Source: Streptomyces oryzae
GTDB lineage: Bacteria > Actinomycetota > Actinomycetes > Streptomycetales > Streptomycetaceae
Length of the DNA: 35,999 nucleotides
Assembly (NCBI RefSeq): GCF_017676365.1
Contig: NZ_JADKMA010000061.1
Coordinates: 1 to 35,999 of the forward strand
Direction: 5' to 3'
The translations under genes were made by a program, and so were the position numbers. The notes beneath the pieces are model-generated. The model was not told the DNA's origin. It ran no database searches and saw nothing but the letters and a program-made list of their open reading frames with translations. This document shows positions 1 through 7,677 of the stretch, piece after piece. How positions within the stretch are numbered: position 1 is the stretch's first letter; each line of letters starts with the position of its first letter.

Positions 1-1603
1 CCCGCCCCTCACCCCACACCGGCTCCGGAACCTCCCGCACCCGCCCATCCGCACCGAAGACAAGGAAGCGGTCAAAAGCGCGCGCGAACCAGCGGTCATG
101 CGTCACCGCAACCACCGTCCCCTCAAACGCCTCCAACCCCTCCTGCAACGCCTCCGCCGACTCCAAATCCAAGTTGTCCGTCGGCTCGTCCAACAACAAC
201 GCCGTCGCCCCGGCCAGCTCCAGCAGCAGGATCTGGAAGCGGGCCTGTTGGCCGCCGGAGAGGCGGTCGAAGGGGAGCTGGGCCTGCTGGGTCAGTTCGT
301 AGCGGCGCAGTGCAGGCATCGCGGCGCCGCGGTCGTGGGAGTGCTCCTTCCAGAGGATGTCCAGGAGGGTGCGGCCCTCCAGCTCGGGGTGGGAGTGTGT
401 CTGCGCGAAGTGGCCGGGAGTGACGCGGGCGCCCAGCTTCCAGTCCCCCGTGTGGGGGACCTCGCCGCCCGACAGCAGCCGCAGGAAGTGCGACTTGCCG
501 GACCCGTTCGAGCCGAGCACCGCGACCCGCTCCCCGTAGAAGACCTCCAGGTCGAAGGGGCGCATCAGCCCCGTCAGCTCCAGGCCCTGGCAGGTGATCG
601 CCCGTACCCCCGTACGGCCACCGCGCAGCCGCATCCGGATGTCCTGCTCGCGCGGGGGCTCCAGCGGCGGGCCCGCCTCCTCGAACTTCTGCAGCCGGGT
701 GCGGGCGGCCTGGAGCCGGGAGGCCATGTCGGAGTTGAAGGCGGCCTTCTGCTTGTACATCGCGACCAGCCGCTTGAGCTTCGCGTGCTCCTCGTCCCAG
801 CGCCGCCGCAGCTCCTCGAAGCGCGCGAACCGCTCCTTGCGCGCCTCGTGGTACGTAGCGAAGCCGCCGCCGTGCACCCACACATCGCTGCCCGCGGCGC
901 CCGGCTCCACGCTGACGATCCGGTCGGCGGAGCGGGCCAGCAGCTCGCGGTCGTGGGAGATGAACAGCACCGTCTTGTTCGTCTCGCGCAGCCGCTCCTC
1001 CAGCCACCGCTTGCCGGGCACGTCCAGATAGTTGTCCGGCTCGTCCAGCAGCAGTACCTCGTCCGTGCCGCGCAGCAAGGACTCCAGTACGAGCCTCTTC
1101 TGCTCACCACCCGAAAGAGTGCGCACCTGCCGCCACTGTGCCTTCTCGTACGGGACGCCCAGCGCGGCGACCGTACACATGTCCCACAGCGTCTCCGCCT
1201 CGTACCCGCGCGCCTCCGCCCAGTCGGCGAGCGCCTGCGCGTACTGCAGCTGCGCGGCCTCGTCGTCGACGGTCATGACCGCGTACTCGGCGTCGTCCAC
1301 CGCCCGGGCCGCCGCCCGGATGCGCGGATGCGCCACCGCGACCAGCAGGTCCCGCACCGTGCTCTCGTCCCGCACGCTGCCCACGAACTGCGGCATCACG
1401 CCGAGCCCGCCGCTGACCGTCACCGTGCCGCCGTCCGGTTTCAACTCCCCCGCGATCAGCCGCAGCAGCGTCGTCTTGCCCGCTCCGTTCGCGCCCACCA
1501 GTGCCACCGAGGCGCCCTCGCCGACCCGCAGCGACACATCGTCGAAGAGCACTCTTCCGTCGGGCAGGCAGAACTCCAGATGCGCGGCTTCGACGTGTCC
1601 CAT
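1..1603 (-). CDS. ABC-F family ATP-binding protein, C-terminus beyond the window
   Basis: Soluble ABC ATPase with two nucleotide-binding domains and no membrane segments; proteins of this class act on the ribosome as translation factors or antibiotic-protection factors. The ATG at 1603 opens MGHVEAAHLEF. Walker A GANGAGKT is at residues 37-44, followed by the signature LSGGEQKR and Walker B LLLDEPDNYLD. A charged helical linker rich in E, R and K comes next, then a second Walker A GSNGSGKS, signature LSGGQQAR and Walker B LLLDEPTDNLD. The frame is still open at base 2 (about 534 codons), so only a short C-terminal piece is missing. It is divergent from the membrane protein gene at 1669. Which ABC-F subgroup (Uup/EttA-like housekeeping or resistance type) it belongs to cannot be settled from what is visible. 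Confidence 0.93.
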   Translation of the reverse strand, partial: MGHVEAAHLEFCLPDGRVLFDDVSLRVGEGASVALVGANGAGKTTLLRLIAGELKPDGGTVTVSGGLGVMPQFVGSVRDESTVRDLLVAVAHPRIRAAARAVDDAEYAVMTVDDEAAQLQYAQALADWAEARGYEAETLWDMCTVAALGVPYEKAQWRQVRTLSGGEQKRLVLESLLRGTDEVLLLDEPDNYLDVPGKRWLEERLRETNKTVLFISHDRELLARSADRIVSVEPGAAGSDVWVHGGGFATYHEARKERFARFEELRRRWDEEHAKLKRLVAMYKQKAAFNSDMASRLQAARTRLQKFEEAGPPLEPPREQDIRMRLRGGRTGVRAITCQGLELTGLMRPFDLEVFYGERVAVLGSNGSGKSHFLRLLSGGEVPHTGDWKLGARVTPGHFAQTHSHPELEGRTLLDILWKEHSHDRGAAMPALRRYELTQQAQLPFDRLSGGQQARFQILLLELAGATALLLDEPTDNLDLESAEALQEGLEAFEGTVVAVTHDRWFARAFDRFLVFGADGRVREVPEPVWGEGR

Positions 1604-1668
1604 TCCGCAATCGTCACGTTCCGAAGACGCGAGAGCCAACTGAATATCCGGCGCAATAAGATGCGCTC

Positions 1669-2556
1669 ATGAGCTTTGGGCAGGGGGGACCCGGGTGGGG
1701 TTCCCAAGGCGGACCCGACTGGAACCCCGGTGGTAACCCCGGGGGCTGGAACTCCGGCGGCCCCGGGGGTTCAGGACCCGACTGGGCAGCACTCGCCGAA
1801 CAGGCCGAACGCAGCCGCGCCCGGCGCCGCCGCTGGCTGATGGCGGGCGGCGGGGCGCTGGCCACCGCTGCCGTCGCGGGCATCGTCGCGGTGGCCGTCG
1901 TCAACGAGGACGGCTCCAAGGGCGCCTCCGACAAGCCCTCGGACTCCCTGCCCTCCTCCGAGAGCGTCCCGCCCGACGACGATCCCAAGCCCACCTTCAA
2001 GGACGAGCCGCCGCCCCCGCCGCCGCCCCGGGACTTCATCTCGGACGCCAAGCGGGACAAGGCGCCGCTCAGCGCGAAGACGCTCTACCCCACCAAGCGC
2101 GTCACCATCAACGGGCGCCCCTACAAGCTGGCGAAGTCCGCCACCGCCAAGAACTGCGCCGAGGCCGCACACGCGGGCCTGGGCCCGGTGCTGACCCGCA
2201 ACAACTGCACGGCCCTCTACCGCGCGACCTACACCAGGGACGGCCTCGCCGTCACGGTCGGCATCGCCGTCTTCAAGGACGCCAAGACGGCCGAGAAGGT
2301 CAAAAAGGAGTACCAGCCCAACCTGGTCGCTCTCCCCGGCGACGGCGTACCCGACTTCTGCCGCACCGTCACCTGCCGCACCACCGCCAACTCCCTCGGC
2401 CGCTACGCCTACTTCACGATCGCCGGCCGCACCAACGGCCAGGCTTCCGGCGCGAGCGACAAGAAGGCCCAGCAGACGGCGTTGGACGGCTCCAACTACG
2501 CCTATGCACGCGTTCTGAAGCGCGGCAAGGACCAGTCGGAGGCGGCGGCGAAGTAG
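1669..2556 (+). CDS. Hypothetical single-pass membrane protein, Gly/Pro-rich N-terminus
   Basis: A 295-residue protein of unknown function. Residues 1-38 are a low-complexity Gly/Pro/Trp cytoplasmic stretch. An RARRRRW positive cluster at about 51-56 precedes one hydrophobic helix (about 57-78, Ala/Val-rich), giving an N-in topology. The exterior part starts with a Ser/Asp/Pro-rich linker ending in a run of prolines, then a folded domain of about 160 residues with three or four cysteines (for example NCAEAAHAG, NNCTALYRA, CRTVTC) that could form disulfides. Codon use is typical for the genome. I see no clear Shine-Dalgarno sequence before the ATG at 1669, so it may be a leaderless or weakly initiated gene. 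It converges on truA with a 37-bp gap. Confidence 0.85.
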   Translation: MSFGQGGPGWGSQGGPDWNPGGNPGGWNSGGPGGSGPDWAALAEQAERSRARRRRWLMAGGGALATAAVAGIVAVAVVNEDGSKGASDKPSDSLPSSESVPPDDDPKPTFKDEPPPPPPPRDFISDAKRDKAPLSAKTLYPTKRVTINGRPYKLAKSATAKNCAEAAHAGLGPVLTRNNCTALYRATYTRDGLAVTVGIAVFKDAKTAEKVKKEYQPNLVALPGDGVPDFCRTVTCRTTANSLGRYAYFTIAGRTNGQASGASDKKAQQTALDGSNYAYARVLKRGKDQSEAAAK

Positions 2557-2593
2557 CGCAGTTGCCCGTGCCCTTCGGGAGCTCGGAGCACCC

Positions 2594-3424
2594 TCAGCAG
2601 CACCCCGGCAGCGGCGGCAGCGTCCGCTTGTTGCGGGAGGCCAGATTTCGGGCCTCCAGCTCGTGGTCCGCGGGGTAGGCGACCTCTTCCAGAGTGAGGC
2701 CGTGGGGGCGTACGACATGGACGGCGGAGTCCCGCACCCCCGCGGCCAGCACCTTCGCGGGCCACTCCGGCGGCCGGTGGCCGTCGCCGACGAAGAGCAT
2801 GGCACCCACCAGGGAGCGGACCATGTTGTGGCAGAACGCGTCCGCCTGCACCGTCGCCTCCAGCACACCGTCCGGGCGGCGCGCCCACTCCAGCCGCTGG
2901 AGCGTACGGATCGTCGTCGCACCCTCGCGCTTCTTGCAGTACGCCGCGAAGTCGTGCTCCCCCAGCAGCCCCCGCGCCGCCTCGTTCATGGCGTCGACGT
3001 CCAGCGGCCAGTTGTGCCACAGCACATGGCCGCGCAGCAGCGGGTCGACACCGCCGGGGTGGTCCGTGACGCGGTACGCGTAGCGGCGCCAGACCGCGGA
3101 GAAGCGGGCGTCGAAGTGGGCCGGGGCCTCGCTCAAACGCCACACCCGTACGTCCATCGGCAGCCGCCCCGCCAGCCGGCGCAGCAGGTGCTCGCCGTGT
3201 TCGGCCCACACCTCGTGAGGCAGATCCACATGGGCGACCTGCCCCCGCGCGTGCACCCCGGCGTCGGTACGCCCCGCGACGGTCAGCTCGGGCGTCTCGT
3301 CCCGCCGCAGCACCACCCGCAGCGCGTCCTCGATCTCACCCTGGACCGTGCGCTGCCCGCGCTGCCGCGCCCACCCGGAGAACTCCCGCCCGTCGTAGGC
3401 CAGGTCCAGCCGAATCCGCACCAT
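2594..3424 (-). CDS. truA: tRNA pseudouridine synthase A
   Basis: Makes pseudouridine at positions 38-40 of the tRNA anticodon stem-loop. It is a 276-residue TruA-family protein. The catalytic aspartate is D54 in the motif GRTDAGVHA (51-59), and the family N-terminal motif LAYDGREFSGWARQ lies at 7-20. I chose the ATG at 3424 (MVRIRLDLAYDG) because it gives the family N-terminus; a start 30 bp upstream would add residues outside the family alignment. It follows rplQ as the last gene of the alpha operon region but is separated from it by a strong hairpin, so its expression may partly depend on read-through. Confidence 0.96.
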   Translation of the reverse strand: MVRIRLDLAYDGREFSGWARQRGQRTVQGEIEDALRVVLRRDETPELTVAGRTDAGVHARGQVAHVDLPHEVWAEHGEHLLRRLAGRLPMDVRVWRLSEAPAHFDARFSAVWRRYAYRVTDHPGGVDPLLRGHVLWHNWPLDVDAMNEAARGLLGEHDFAAYCKKREGATTIRTLQRLEWARRPDGVLEATVQADAFCHNMVRSLVGAMLFVGDGHRPPEWPAKVLAAGVRDSAVHVVRPHGLTLEEVAYPADHELEARNLASRNKRTLPPLPGCC

Positions 3425-3442
3425 GCGACACCCTCCAAAGCG

Positions 3443-3475
3443 GAGCGGGCCCACCCCGATGGGGCGGGCCCGCTC
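3443..3475 (-). terminator. Stem-loop between rplQ and truA
   Basis: Arms GAGCGGGCCC (3443-3452) and GGGCCCGCTC (3466-3475) pair perfectly over 10 bp. An A/C mismatch and an inner CCCC/GGGG helix with a 3-base loop follow. It lies 11 bases past the rplQ stop. No clear U-run follows on the minus strand, so it may be a partial terminator or attenuator at the end of the alpha operon. Confidence 0.7.
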
Positions 3476-3486
3476 AATTTGCCGGT

Positions 3487-3990
3487 TCAGGCTTCCTCGG
3501 ACTCGCCCTCGGCGGACTCCTTGGACTCCTCGGCGTCCTTCTTCAGGCCGGCAGCGGCCTCGTCACCAGCGGCGTCCTTGGCGGAGCGCTTGGTCGCGGC
3601 CTCGGCCTCGCCGACCGCCTGCTGCTGCACCGTCAGCGGCTCCACCAGCTCGATGACCGCCATCGGGGCGTTGTCGCCACGACGGGGGCCGATCTTGGTG
3701 ATGCGGGTGTAGCCACCGGGACGGTTCTCGTACCGCGGGCCGATCTCGGTGAAGAGCGTGTGGACGACGCTCTTGTCCAGGATCGTGCGCATGACCTGGC
3801 GGCGGTTGTGAAGGTCGCCCTTCTTCGCCTTGGTGATCAGACGCTCGGCGACCGGACGCAGGCGGCGGGCCTTCGCCTCGGTCGTCGTGATGCGGCCGTG
3901 CTCGAACAGCGCGGTCGCCAGGTTGCCCAGCATCGCCTTCTGGTGCGCGGCGCTGCCGCCCAGACGGGGACCCTTGGTGGGCTTCGGCAT
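3487..3990 (-). CDS. rplQ: 50S ribosomal protein L17
   Basis: Large-subunit protein bL17 at the peptide exit tunnel side of the 50S subunit. It is 167 residues long; the conserved core MPKPTKGPRLGGSAAHQKAML to about residue 122 is followed by an acidic, Ala/Glu/Lys-rich tail of about 45 residues, which is why it is longer than the roughly 120-residue enterobacterial protein. It is the last ribosomal gene of the alpha operon, 119 bp after rpoA with a stable hairpin in that gap. The ATG at 3990 has the purine-rich site AAGGAGAGA upstream. Confidence 0.97.
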   Translation of the reverse strand: MPKPTKGPRLGGSAAHQKAMLGNLATALFEHGRITTTEAKARRLRPVAERLITKAKKGDLHNRRQVMRTILDKSVVHTLFTEIGPRYENRPGGYTRITKIGPRRGDNAPMAVIELVEPLTVQQQAVGEAEAATKRSAKDAAGDEAAAGLKKDAEESKESAEGESEEA

Positions 3991-4070
3991 GGTGTCTCTC
4001 CTTCGTTGTCACTGCACCGGCCGTACCAGGCACCGGCGGCAGTCCCGGCCGTATCAGGTACCGGGGGTTA

Positions 4071-4094
4071 TGGGGGCTCCGGTCGGAGCCCCCA
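4071..4094 (-). terminator. Hairpin in the rpoA-rplQ gap
   Basis: TGGGGGCTCC (4071-4080) and GGAGCCCCCA (4085-4094) form a perfect 10-bp stem with a 4-base loop. It sits 16 bases past the rpoA stop. With no U-tract it may partly terminate transcription or stabilise the upstream mRNA. Confidence 0.6.
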
Positions 4095-4109
4095 CCGTTC
4101 AGGACGTGC

Positions 4110-5132
4110 TCAGTACTGCTCGGTCTCCACGAACCCGGCGTCCGCGTCGTCCTCGGCGCCGAAGGCGTCAGCCGCAGCCGTCGGGTCGAACCCGGGAGGC
4201 GAGTCCTTCAGCGCCAGGCCCATACCGGCCAGCTTCGCCTTCACCTCGTCGATGGACTTCGCACCGAAGTTGCGGATGTCCAGCAGGTCCGCCTCGGAGC
4301 GGGCCACGAGCTCGCCCACGGAGTGGATGCCCTCACGCTTGAGGCAGTTGTACGACCGAACGGTGAGCTCCAGCTCCTCGATCGGCAGCGCCAGGTCCGC
4401 CGCGAGCGCGGCGTCCGTCGGCGACGGGCCCATGTCGATGCCCTCGGCGTCGACATTGAGCTCGCGCGCCAGGCCGAACAGCTCGACCAGCGTCTTGCCC
4501 GCGGACGCCATGGCGTCACGCGGCCGCATGGCCTGCTTGGTCTCGACGTCGACGATCAGCTTGTCGAAGTCGGTGCGCTGCTCGACACGGGTCGCCTCGA
4601 CCTTGTAGGTGACCTTGAGAACCGGCGAGTAGATGGAGTCGACCGGGATCCGGCCGATCTCCTGGCCCACCTGCTTGTTCTGCACGGCGGAGACATAGCC
4701 GCGACCGCGCTCGACGGTCAGCTCCATCTCCAGCTTGCCCTTGCCGTTCAGGGTGGCCAGGACCAGGTCCGGGTTGTGCACCTCGACACCGGCCGGCGGC
4801 GCGATGTCCGCAGCGGTGACCAGGCCCGGGCCCTGCTTGCGCAGGTACATCACGACCGGCTCGTCGTGCTCGGAGGAGACGACGAGGGACTTGATGTTGA
4901 GGATCAGGTCGGTGACGTCCTCCTTGACGCCCGGCACGGTCGAGAACTCGTGCAGGACACCGTCGATCCGGATGCTGGTCACAGCAGCGCCGGGGATCGA
5001 GGAGAGGAGCGTACGACGCAGGGAGTTACCGAGGGTGTAGCCGAACCCCGGCTCCAGCGGTTCGATCACGAACCGGGAGCGGAACTCGTCGACGACCTCT
5101 TCGGTCAGGGAAGGGCGCTGAGCGATCAGCAT
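4110..5132 (-). CDS. rpoA: RNA polymerase alpha subunit
   Basis: Alpha subunit, which dimerises to scaffold beta and beta' assembly and contacts UP elements and activators. It is 340 residues. The N-terminal domain (about 1-228) contains GYTLGNSLRRTLL and GRGYVSA. A linker leads to the C-terminal domain (about 245-315) with the helix-hairpin-helix stretch SEADLLDIRNFGAKS. An acidic tail ends in VETEQY. The start at 5132 (MLIAQRPSLTEE) has GGAGGAACA immediately upstream; an in-frame start 27 bp earlier would add nine residues atypical for the family. The 275-bp gap to rpsD holds a truncated rpsD tail. Confidence 0.98.
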   Translation of the reverse strand: MLIAQRPSLTEEVVDEFRSRFVIEPLEPGFGYTLGNSLRRTLLSSIPGAAVTSIRIDGVLHEFSTVPGVKEDVTDLILNIKSLVVSSEHDEPVVMYLRKQGPGLVTAADIAPPAGVEVHNPDLVLATLNGKGKLEMELTVERGRGYVSAVQNKQVGQEIGRIPVDSIYSPVLKVTYKVEATRVEQRTDFDKLIVDVETKQAMRPRDAMASAGKTLVELFGLARELNVDAEGIDMGPSPTDAALAADLALPIEELELTVRSYNCLKREGIHSVGELVARSEADLLDIRNFGAKSIDEVKAKLAGMGLALKDSPPGFDPTAAADAFGAEDDADAGFVETEQY

Positions 5133-5260
5133 GGGATGTGTTCCTCCAGTCTTCGGCAACCGCTATTTGATGCCGGTACTGCAAGGGTACGGGCGGCCCG
5201 GCCGAAACACAGCCGAGACCGCCCCGCACCCACTTTCCGGGCACTGAGCCCGGAGCCGGA

Positions 5261-5316
5261 CCCGATTACTTCGAGTACAGCTCGACGATCAGCTGCTCCT
5301 GCACCTGGGTGTCGAT
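5261..5316 (-). pseudogene. Truncated duplicate of the rpsD 3' end
   Basis: These 56 bases match 5403-5458 (the true rpsD terminus) with only two differences, at 5284 and 5287. Read on the minus strand they encode IDTQVQEQLIVELYSK plus TAA, identical in protein to the real C-terminus; both differences are synonymous (ATC/ATT and GTC/GTG). The two copies are 142 bp apart. Just downstream of each stop the 11-mer CCGGAGCCGGA recurs (5250-5260 and 5385-5395), with a 7-base length difference before the coding part. There is no start codon or ribosome-binding site for this piece, so it is a relic of a partial duplication or allele replacement. Confidence 0.88.
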
Positions 5317-5327
5317 GCTGCAACACC

Positions 5328-5345
5328 CCGGGGAGCGATCCCCGG
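5328..5345 (-). terminator. Hairpin between rpsD and its relic tail
   Basis: CCGGGGA (5328-5334) pairs with TCCCCGG (5339-5345) over 7 bp around a 4-base loop. It lies between the intact rpsD stop and the duplicated tail, upstream of rpoA. There is no U-run; its role is uncertain. Confidence 0.4.
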
Positions 5346-5407
5346 ACCCCAAGCCGCACACGAGGCGCGGCCGCAGGCCGGACACCGGAGCCGGAAGCCG
5401 CACCCGA

Positions 5408-6034
5408 TTACTTCGAGTACAGCTCCACAATCAGCTGCTCCTGCACCTGGGTGTCGATCACCTGGCGCTCGGGCAGCGAGTGGACGAGGATCCGCATCTT
5501 CGACGGGATGGCCTCCAGCCACGCCGGAACGGTCTTCTCGCCGGCCTCCGCAGCCGCCACCTGGAAGGGGGTCAGGTTACGGGAGGACTCACGGACCTCG
5601 ACGATGTCGTTGACGGACACCCGCGCCGAGGGAATGTCGGTCTTGCGACCGTTCAGCGCGATGTGGCCGTGCTTGACCAGCTGACGTGCGTGGTCACGGG
5701 ACTTGGCGAAGCCGGCCCGGTACACCACGTTGTCCAGACGGGTCTCCAGAATGCGCAGCAGGTTCTCACCCGTCTTGCCCTGCTGGCGATTGGCCTCGTT
5801 GAAGTACCCGCGGAACTGCTTCTCCAGCACGCCGTAGATACGGGCGGCCTTCTGCTTCTCGCGCTTCTGCAGCAGGTACTCGGAGTCCTTGGTGCGCCCG
5901 CGCCCGTGCTCACCCGGGGGGTAAGGACGGATCTCGATCGGGCACTTCGCGCTCTCGCACTTAGCTCCCTTGAGGAAGAGCTTCTGCTTCTCCCGACGGC
6001 AACGCTTGCAGTCGGCCCCGGTGTAACGCGCCAT
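5408..6034 (-). CDS. rpsD: 30S ribosomal protein S4, zinc-ribbon (C+) form
   Basis: Primary 16S rRNA-binding protein that nucleates 30S assembly. It is 208 residues. The N-terminus carries C9-x2-C12-x13-C26-x4-C31, a complete zinc-ribbon set. The S4 RNA-binding domain follows (about 95-155, RLDNVVYRAGFAKSRDHARQLV), and the protein ends in EQLIVELYSK. The ATG at 6034 has GGAGA about 11 bases upstream; the frame is open further upstream but that stretch overlaps rpsK. From memory, Streptomyces coelicolor has a cysteine-free S4 encoded elsewhere and no rpsD between rpsK and rpoA, so this copy resembles the arrangement of other actinobacterial families. It may be ancestral, acquired, or a second paralogue. 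Confidence 0.95.
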   Translation of the reverse strand: MARYTGADCKRCRREKQKLFLKGAKCESAKCPIEIRPYPPGEHGRGRTKDSEYLLQKREKQKAARIYGVLEKQFRGYFNEANRQQGKTGENLLRILETRLDNVVYRAGFAKSRDHARQLVKHGHIALNGRKTDIPSARVSVNDIVEVRESSRNLTPFQVAAAEAGEKTVPAWLEAIPSKMRILVHSLPERQVIDTQVQEQLIVELYSK

Positions 6035-6059
6035 AGTTCTGTGATCTCCTACTTCAGTT

Positions 6060-6464
6060 TCAGACCCGGCGACGCTTCGGCGGGCGGCAGCCGTTGTGCG
6101 GGGTGGGGGTGACGTCCTGGATGGAGCCGACCTCGAGGCCGGTGGCCTGGAGGGAGCGGATCGCGGTCTCACGGCCGGAGCCGGGACCCTTGACGAAGAC
6201 GTCCACCTTGCGCATGCCGTGCTCCTGCGCGCGGCGCGCCGCGTTCTCGGCGGCCATCTGCGCGGCGAACGGCGTCGACTTCCGCGAGCCCTTGAAGCCG
6301 ACGTGGCCGGCCGAGGCCCAGGAGATCACATTGCCGGTGGGGTCGGTGATCGAAACGATGGTGTTGTTGAACGTGCTCTTGATGTGAGCGTGCCCGTGGG
6401 CGACGTTCTTCTTCTCCTTGCGGCGCACCTTCTTGGCGCCGGCCGTACGGCCCTTCGGAGGCAT
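6060..6464 (-). CDS. rpsK: 30S ribosomal protein S11
   Basis: Component of the 30S platform that contacts mRNA near the E site. It is 134 residues with a basic N-terminus, core motifs NNTIVSITD, GFKGSRKSTPFAAQ and VKGPGSGRE, and the conserved C-terminus TPTPHNGCRPPKRRRV. It lies 67 bp after rpsM and 25 bp before rpsD. Confidence 0.98.
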   Translation of the reverse strand: MPPKGRTAGAKKVRRKEKKNVAHGHAHIKSTFNNTIVSITDPTGNVISWASAGHVGFKGSRKSTPFAAQMAAENAARRAQEHGMRKVDVFVKGPGSGRETAIRSLQATGLEVGSIQDVTPTPHNGCRPPKRRRV

Positions 6465-6531
6465 ATAGAGATAACTCCCGTGAGGTGGTCGGTCCTACTA
6501 CGCGGACCGCTTGCAGCGTGTCCGGTGCGGA

Positions 6532-6912
6532 CTACTTCTTGCCCGGCTTCTTCTTGCCGGCGATGGCGCGACGCGGGCCCTTACGGGTGCGGGCGTTGGT
6601 CTTGGTGCGCTGGCCGTGGACCGGGAGGCCGCGCCGGTGGCGCAGACCCTCGTAGCAGCCGATCTCCACCTTGCGGCGGATGTCGGCCTGGATCTCACGG
6701 CGGAGGTCACCCTCGACCCGAAGGTTGTTGTCCACGTACTCGCGGAGCTTGACCAGCTCCTCCTCGCCCAGGTCCCGGACGCGGGTGTCCGGGTTGACCC
6801 CGGTCTCGCGCAGGGTCTGCTGGGCAAGGGTGCGGCCGATGCCGAAGACGTAGGTGAGGGCGACCTCGACGCGCTTCTCGCGCGGGAGGTCGACGCCAGC
6901 GAGGCGTGCCAT
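6532..6912 (-). CDS. rpsM: 30S ribosomal protein S13
   Basis: Head protein of the 30S subunit that contacts the P-site tRNA and forms intersubunit bridges with the 50S. It is 126 residues: MARLAGVDLPREKRVEVALTYVFGIG at the start is a helix-two-turn-helix type fold, and the basic tail has RGQRTKTNARTRKGP-like residues and a Lys-rich end that reaches the tRNA. The ATG at 6912 fits the family N-terminus exactly. Confidence 0.98.
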   Translation of the reverse strand: MARLAGVDLPREKRVEVALTYVFGIGRTLAQQTLRETGVNPDTRVRDLGEEELVKLREYVDNNLRVEGDLRREIQADIRRKVEIGCYEGLRHRRGLPVHGQRTKTNARTRKGPRRAIAGKKKPGKK

Positions 6913-7004
6913 GGATGTGGCTCCTGATGATTCCGTCGGAGGTCTGAAGCAGTGCCGCTCCCGTTCCCGAAGGGGACAGGTCCCCGGCCTCCGACCGGGG
7001 GTGT

Positions 7005-7024
7005 CGACACCGTGGGCGGTGTCG
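7005..7024 (-). promoter_or_regulatory. Stem-loop in the rpmJ-rpsM gap
   Basis: CGACACCG (7005-7012) and CGGTGTCG (7017-7024) pair perfectly over 8 bp with a 4-base loop. A second small hairpin, GGGGAC/GTCCCC, lies nearby at about 6972-6985. The gap of 175 bp is long for this operon. Possible roles are an autoregulatory site or an RNA-processing site; no function is shown. Confidence 0.45.
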
Positions 7025-7087
7025 GGCCCTGCTTATGCAACTGTTGCTCGCGTCGCGCGAAGGAACTGCGAAAGGCAGGTCGTTAAG

Positions 7088-7201
7088 TCAGCCCTGGCGC
7101 TGCTTGTGGCGCAGGTTCTCGCAAATGACCATGACCCGGCCGTGGCGGCGGATCACCTTGCACTTGTCGCAGATCTTCTTGACGCTCGGCTTGACCTTCA
7201 T
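7088..7201 (-). CDS. rpmJ: 50S ribosomal protein L36, zinc-ribbon form
   Basis: The smallest 50S protein, 37 residues: MKVKPSVKKICDKCKVI at the start, ending HKQRQG and TGA. C11, C14, C27 and H32 form the zinc-binding set, so this is the zinc-dependent (C+) paralogue; streptomycetes usually keep a zinc-free copy elsewhere under Zur control. It lies 65 bp after infA. Confidence 0.97.
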   Translation of the reverse strand: MKVKPSVKKICDKCKVIRRHGRVMVICENLRHKQRQG

Positions 7202-7266
7202 GGTGTGAGGTTCTCCGGGTCTGGCCATCTCCCCACGGGAGCGGGAAGCCGGCACGATCTGTCGAT

Positions 7267-7488
7267 CTACTTGTAGCGGTAGACGATCCGTCCGCGCGTC
7301 AGGTCGTAGGGAGACAGCTCCACCACGACCCGGTCGTCGGGAAGGATACGGATGTAGTGCATCCGCATCTTGCCGCTGATGTGCGCGAGGACCTGGTGCC
7401 CGTTCTGGAGCTCAACCTTGAACATCGCGTTCGGGAGAGACTCGACGACGGTGCCCTCGATCTCGATGGCCCCTTGTTTTTTGGCCAT
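7267..7488 (-). CDS. infA: Translation initiation factor IF-1
   Basis: Binds the 30S A site during initiation. It is 73 residues, a single OB-fold: [20 protein letters not shown], then [21 protein letters not shown]-like residues (here [21 protein letters not shown]) and the end VYRYK. The start at 7488 gives the canonical N-terminus; upstream in-frame codons are not conserved family sequence. It is the first gene of the alpha operon; the 189-bp gap to map probably holds the operon promoter. Confidence 0.98.
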   Translation of the reverse strand: [73 protein letters not shown]

Positions 7489-7677
7489 GCTTGAGCGCTT
7501 CACCTTCCGGGATCGGCTACCTGGGAGGCCCTGGTTTCTCCGACTGGCATACGGGTACACCTGGGCCGACGAGCCAGTCTACGACACCGCTCCCGAATAG
7601 ACGAATCCGGGGAGTCTCCCCGTCCCGCGACAGGGTTAATCCGCCGGGCCCGGATCGAGGGCGTATCGGTGCCGGAT
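7489..7677 (-). promoter_or_regulatory. infA upstream region with candidate promoter
   Basis: A 189-bp gap between map and infA. On the minus strand a TAGACT hexamer (around 7577-7582) fits the streptomycete -10 consensus TANNNT, but I see no convincing -35 box at 17-18 bases. A small GGGGA/TCCCC hairpin is at 7609-7621. The evidence for the promoter is positional plus a partial motif. Confidence 0.35.

Noticed and set aside
98..1672. A plus-strand open frame of 524 codons opposite the ABC-F gene
   Set aside because: Arg/Gln/Leu-rich antisense product without motifs; the minus strand has complete Walker motifs.
5126..5359. A small protein gene in the rpsD-rpoA gap
   Set aside because: The frame does not include the duplicated S4 tail, has no ribosome-binding site and shows no conserved motif.
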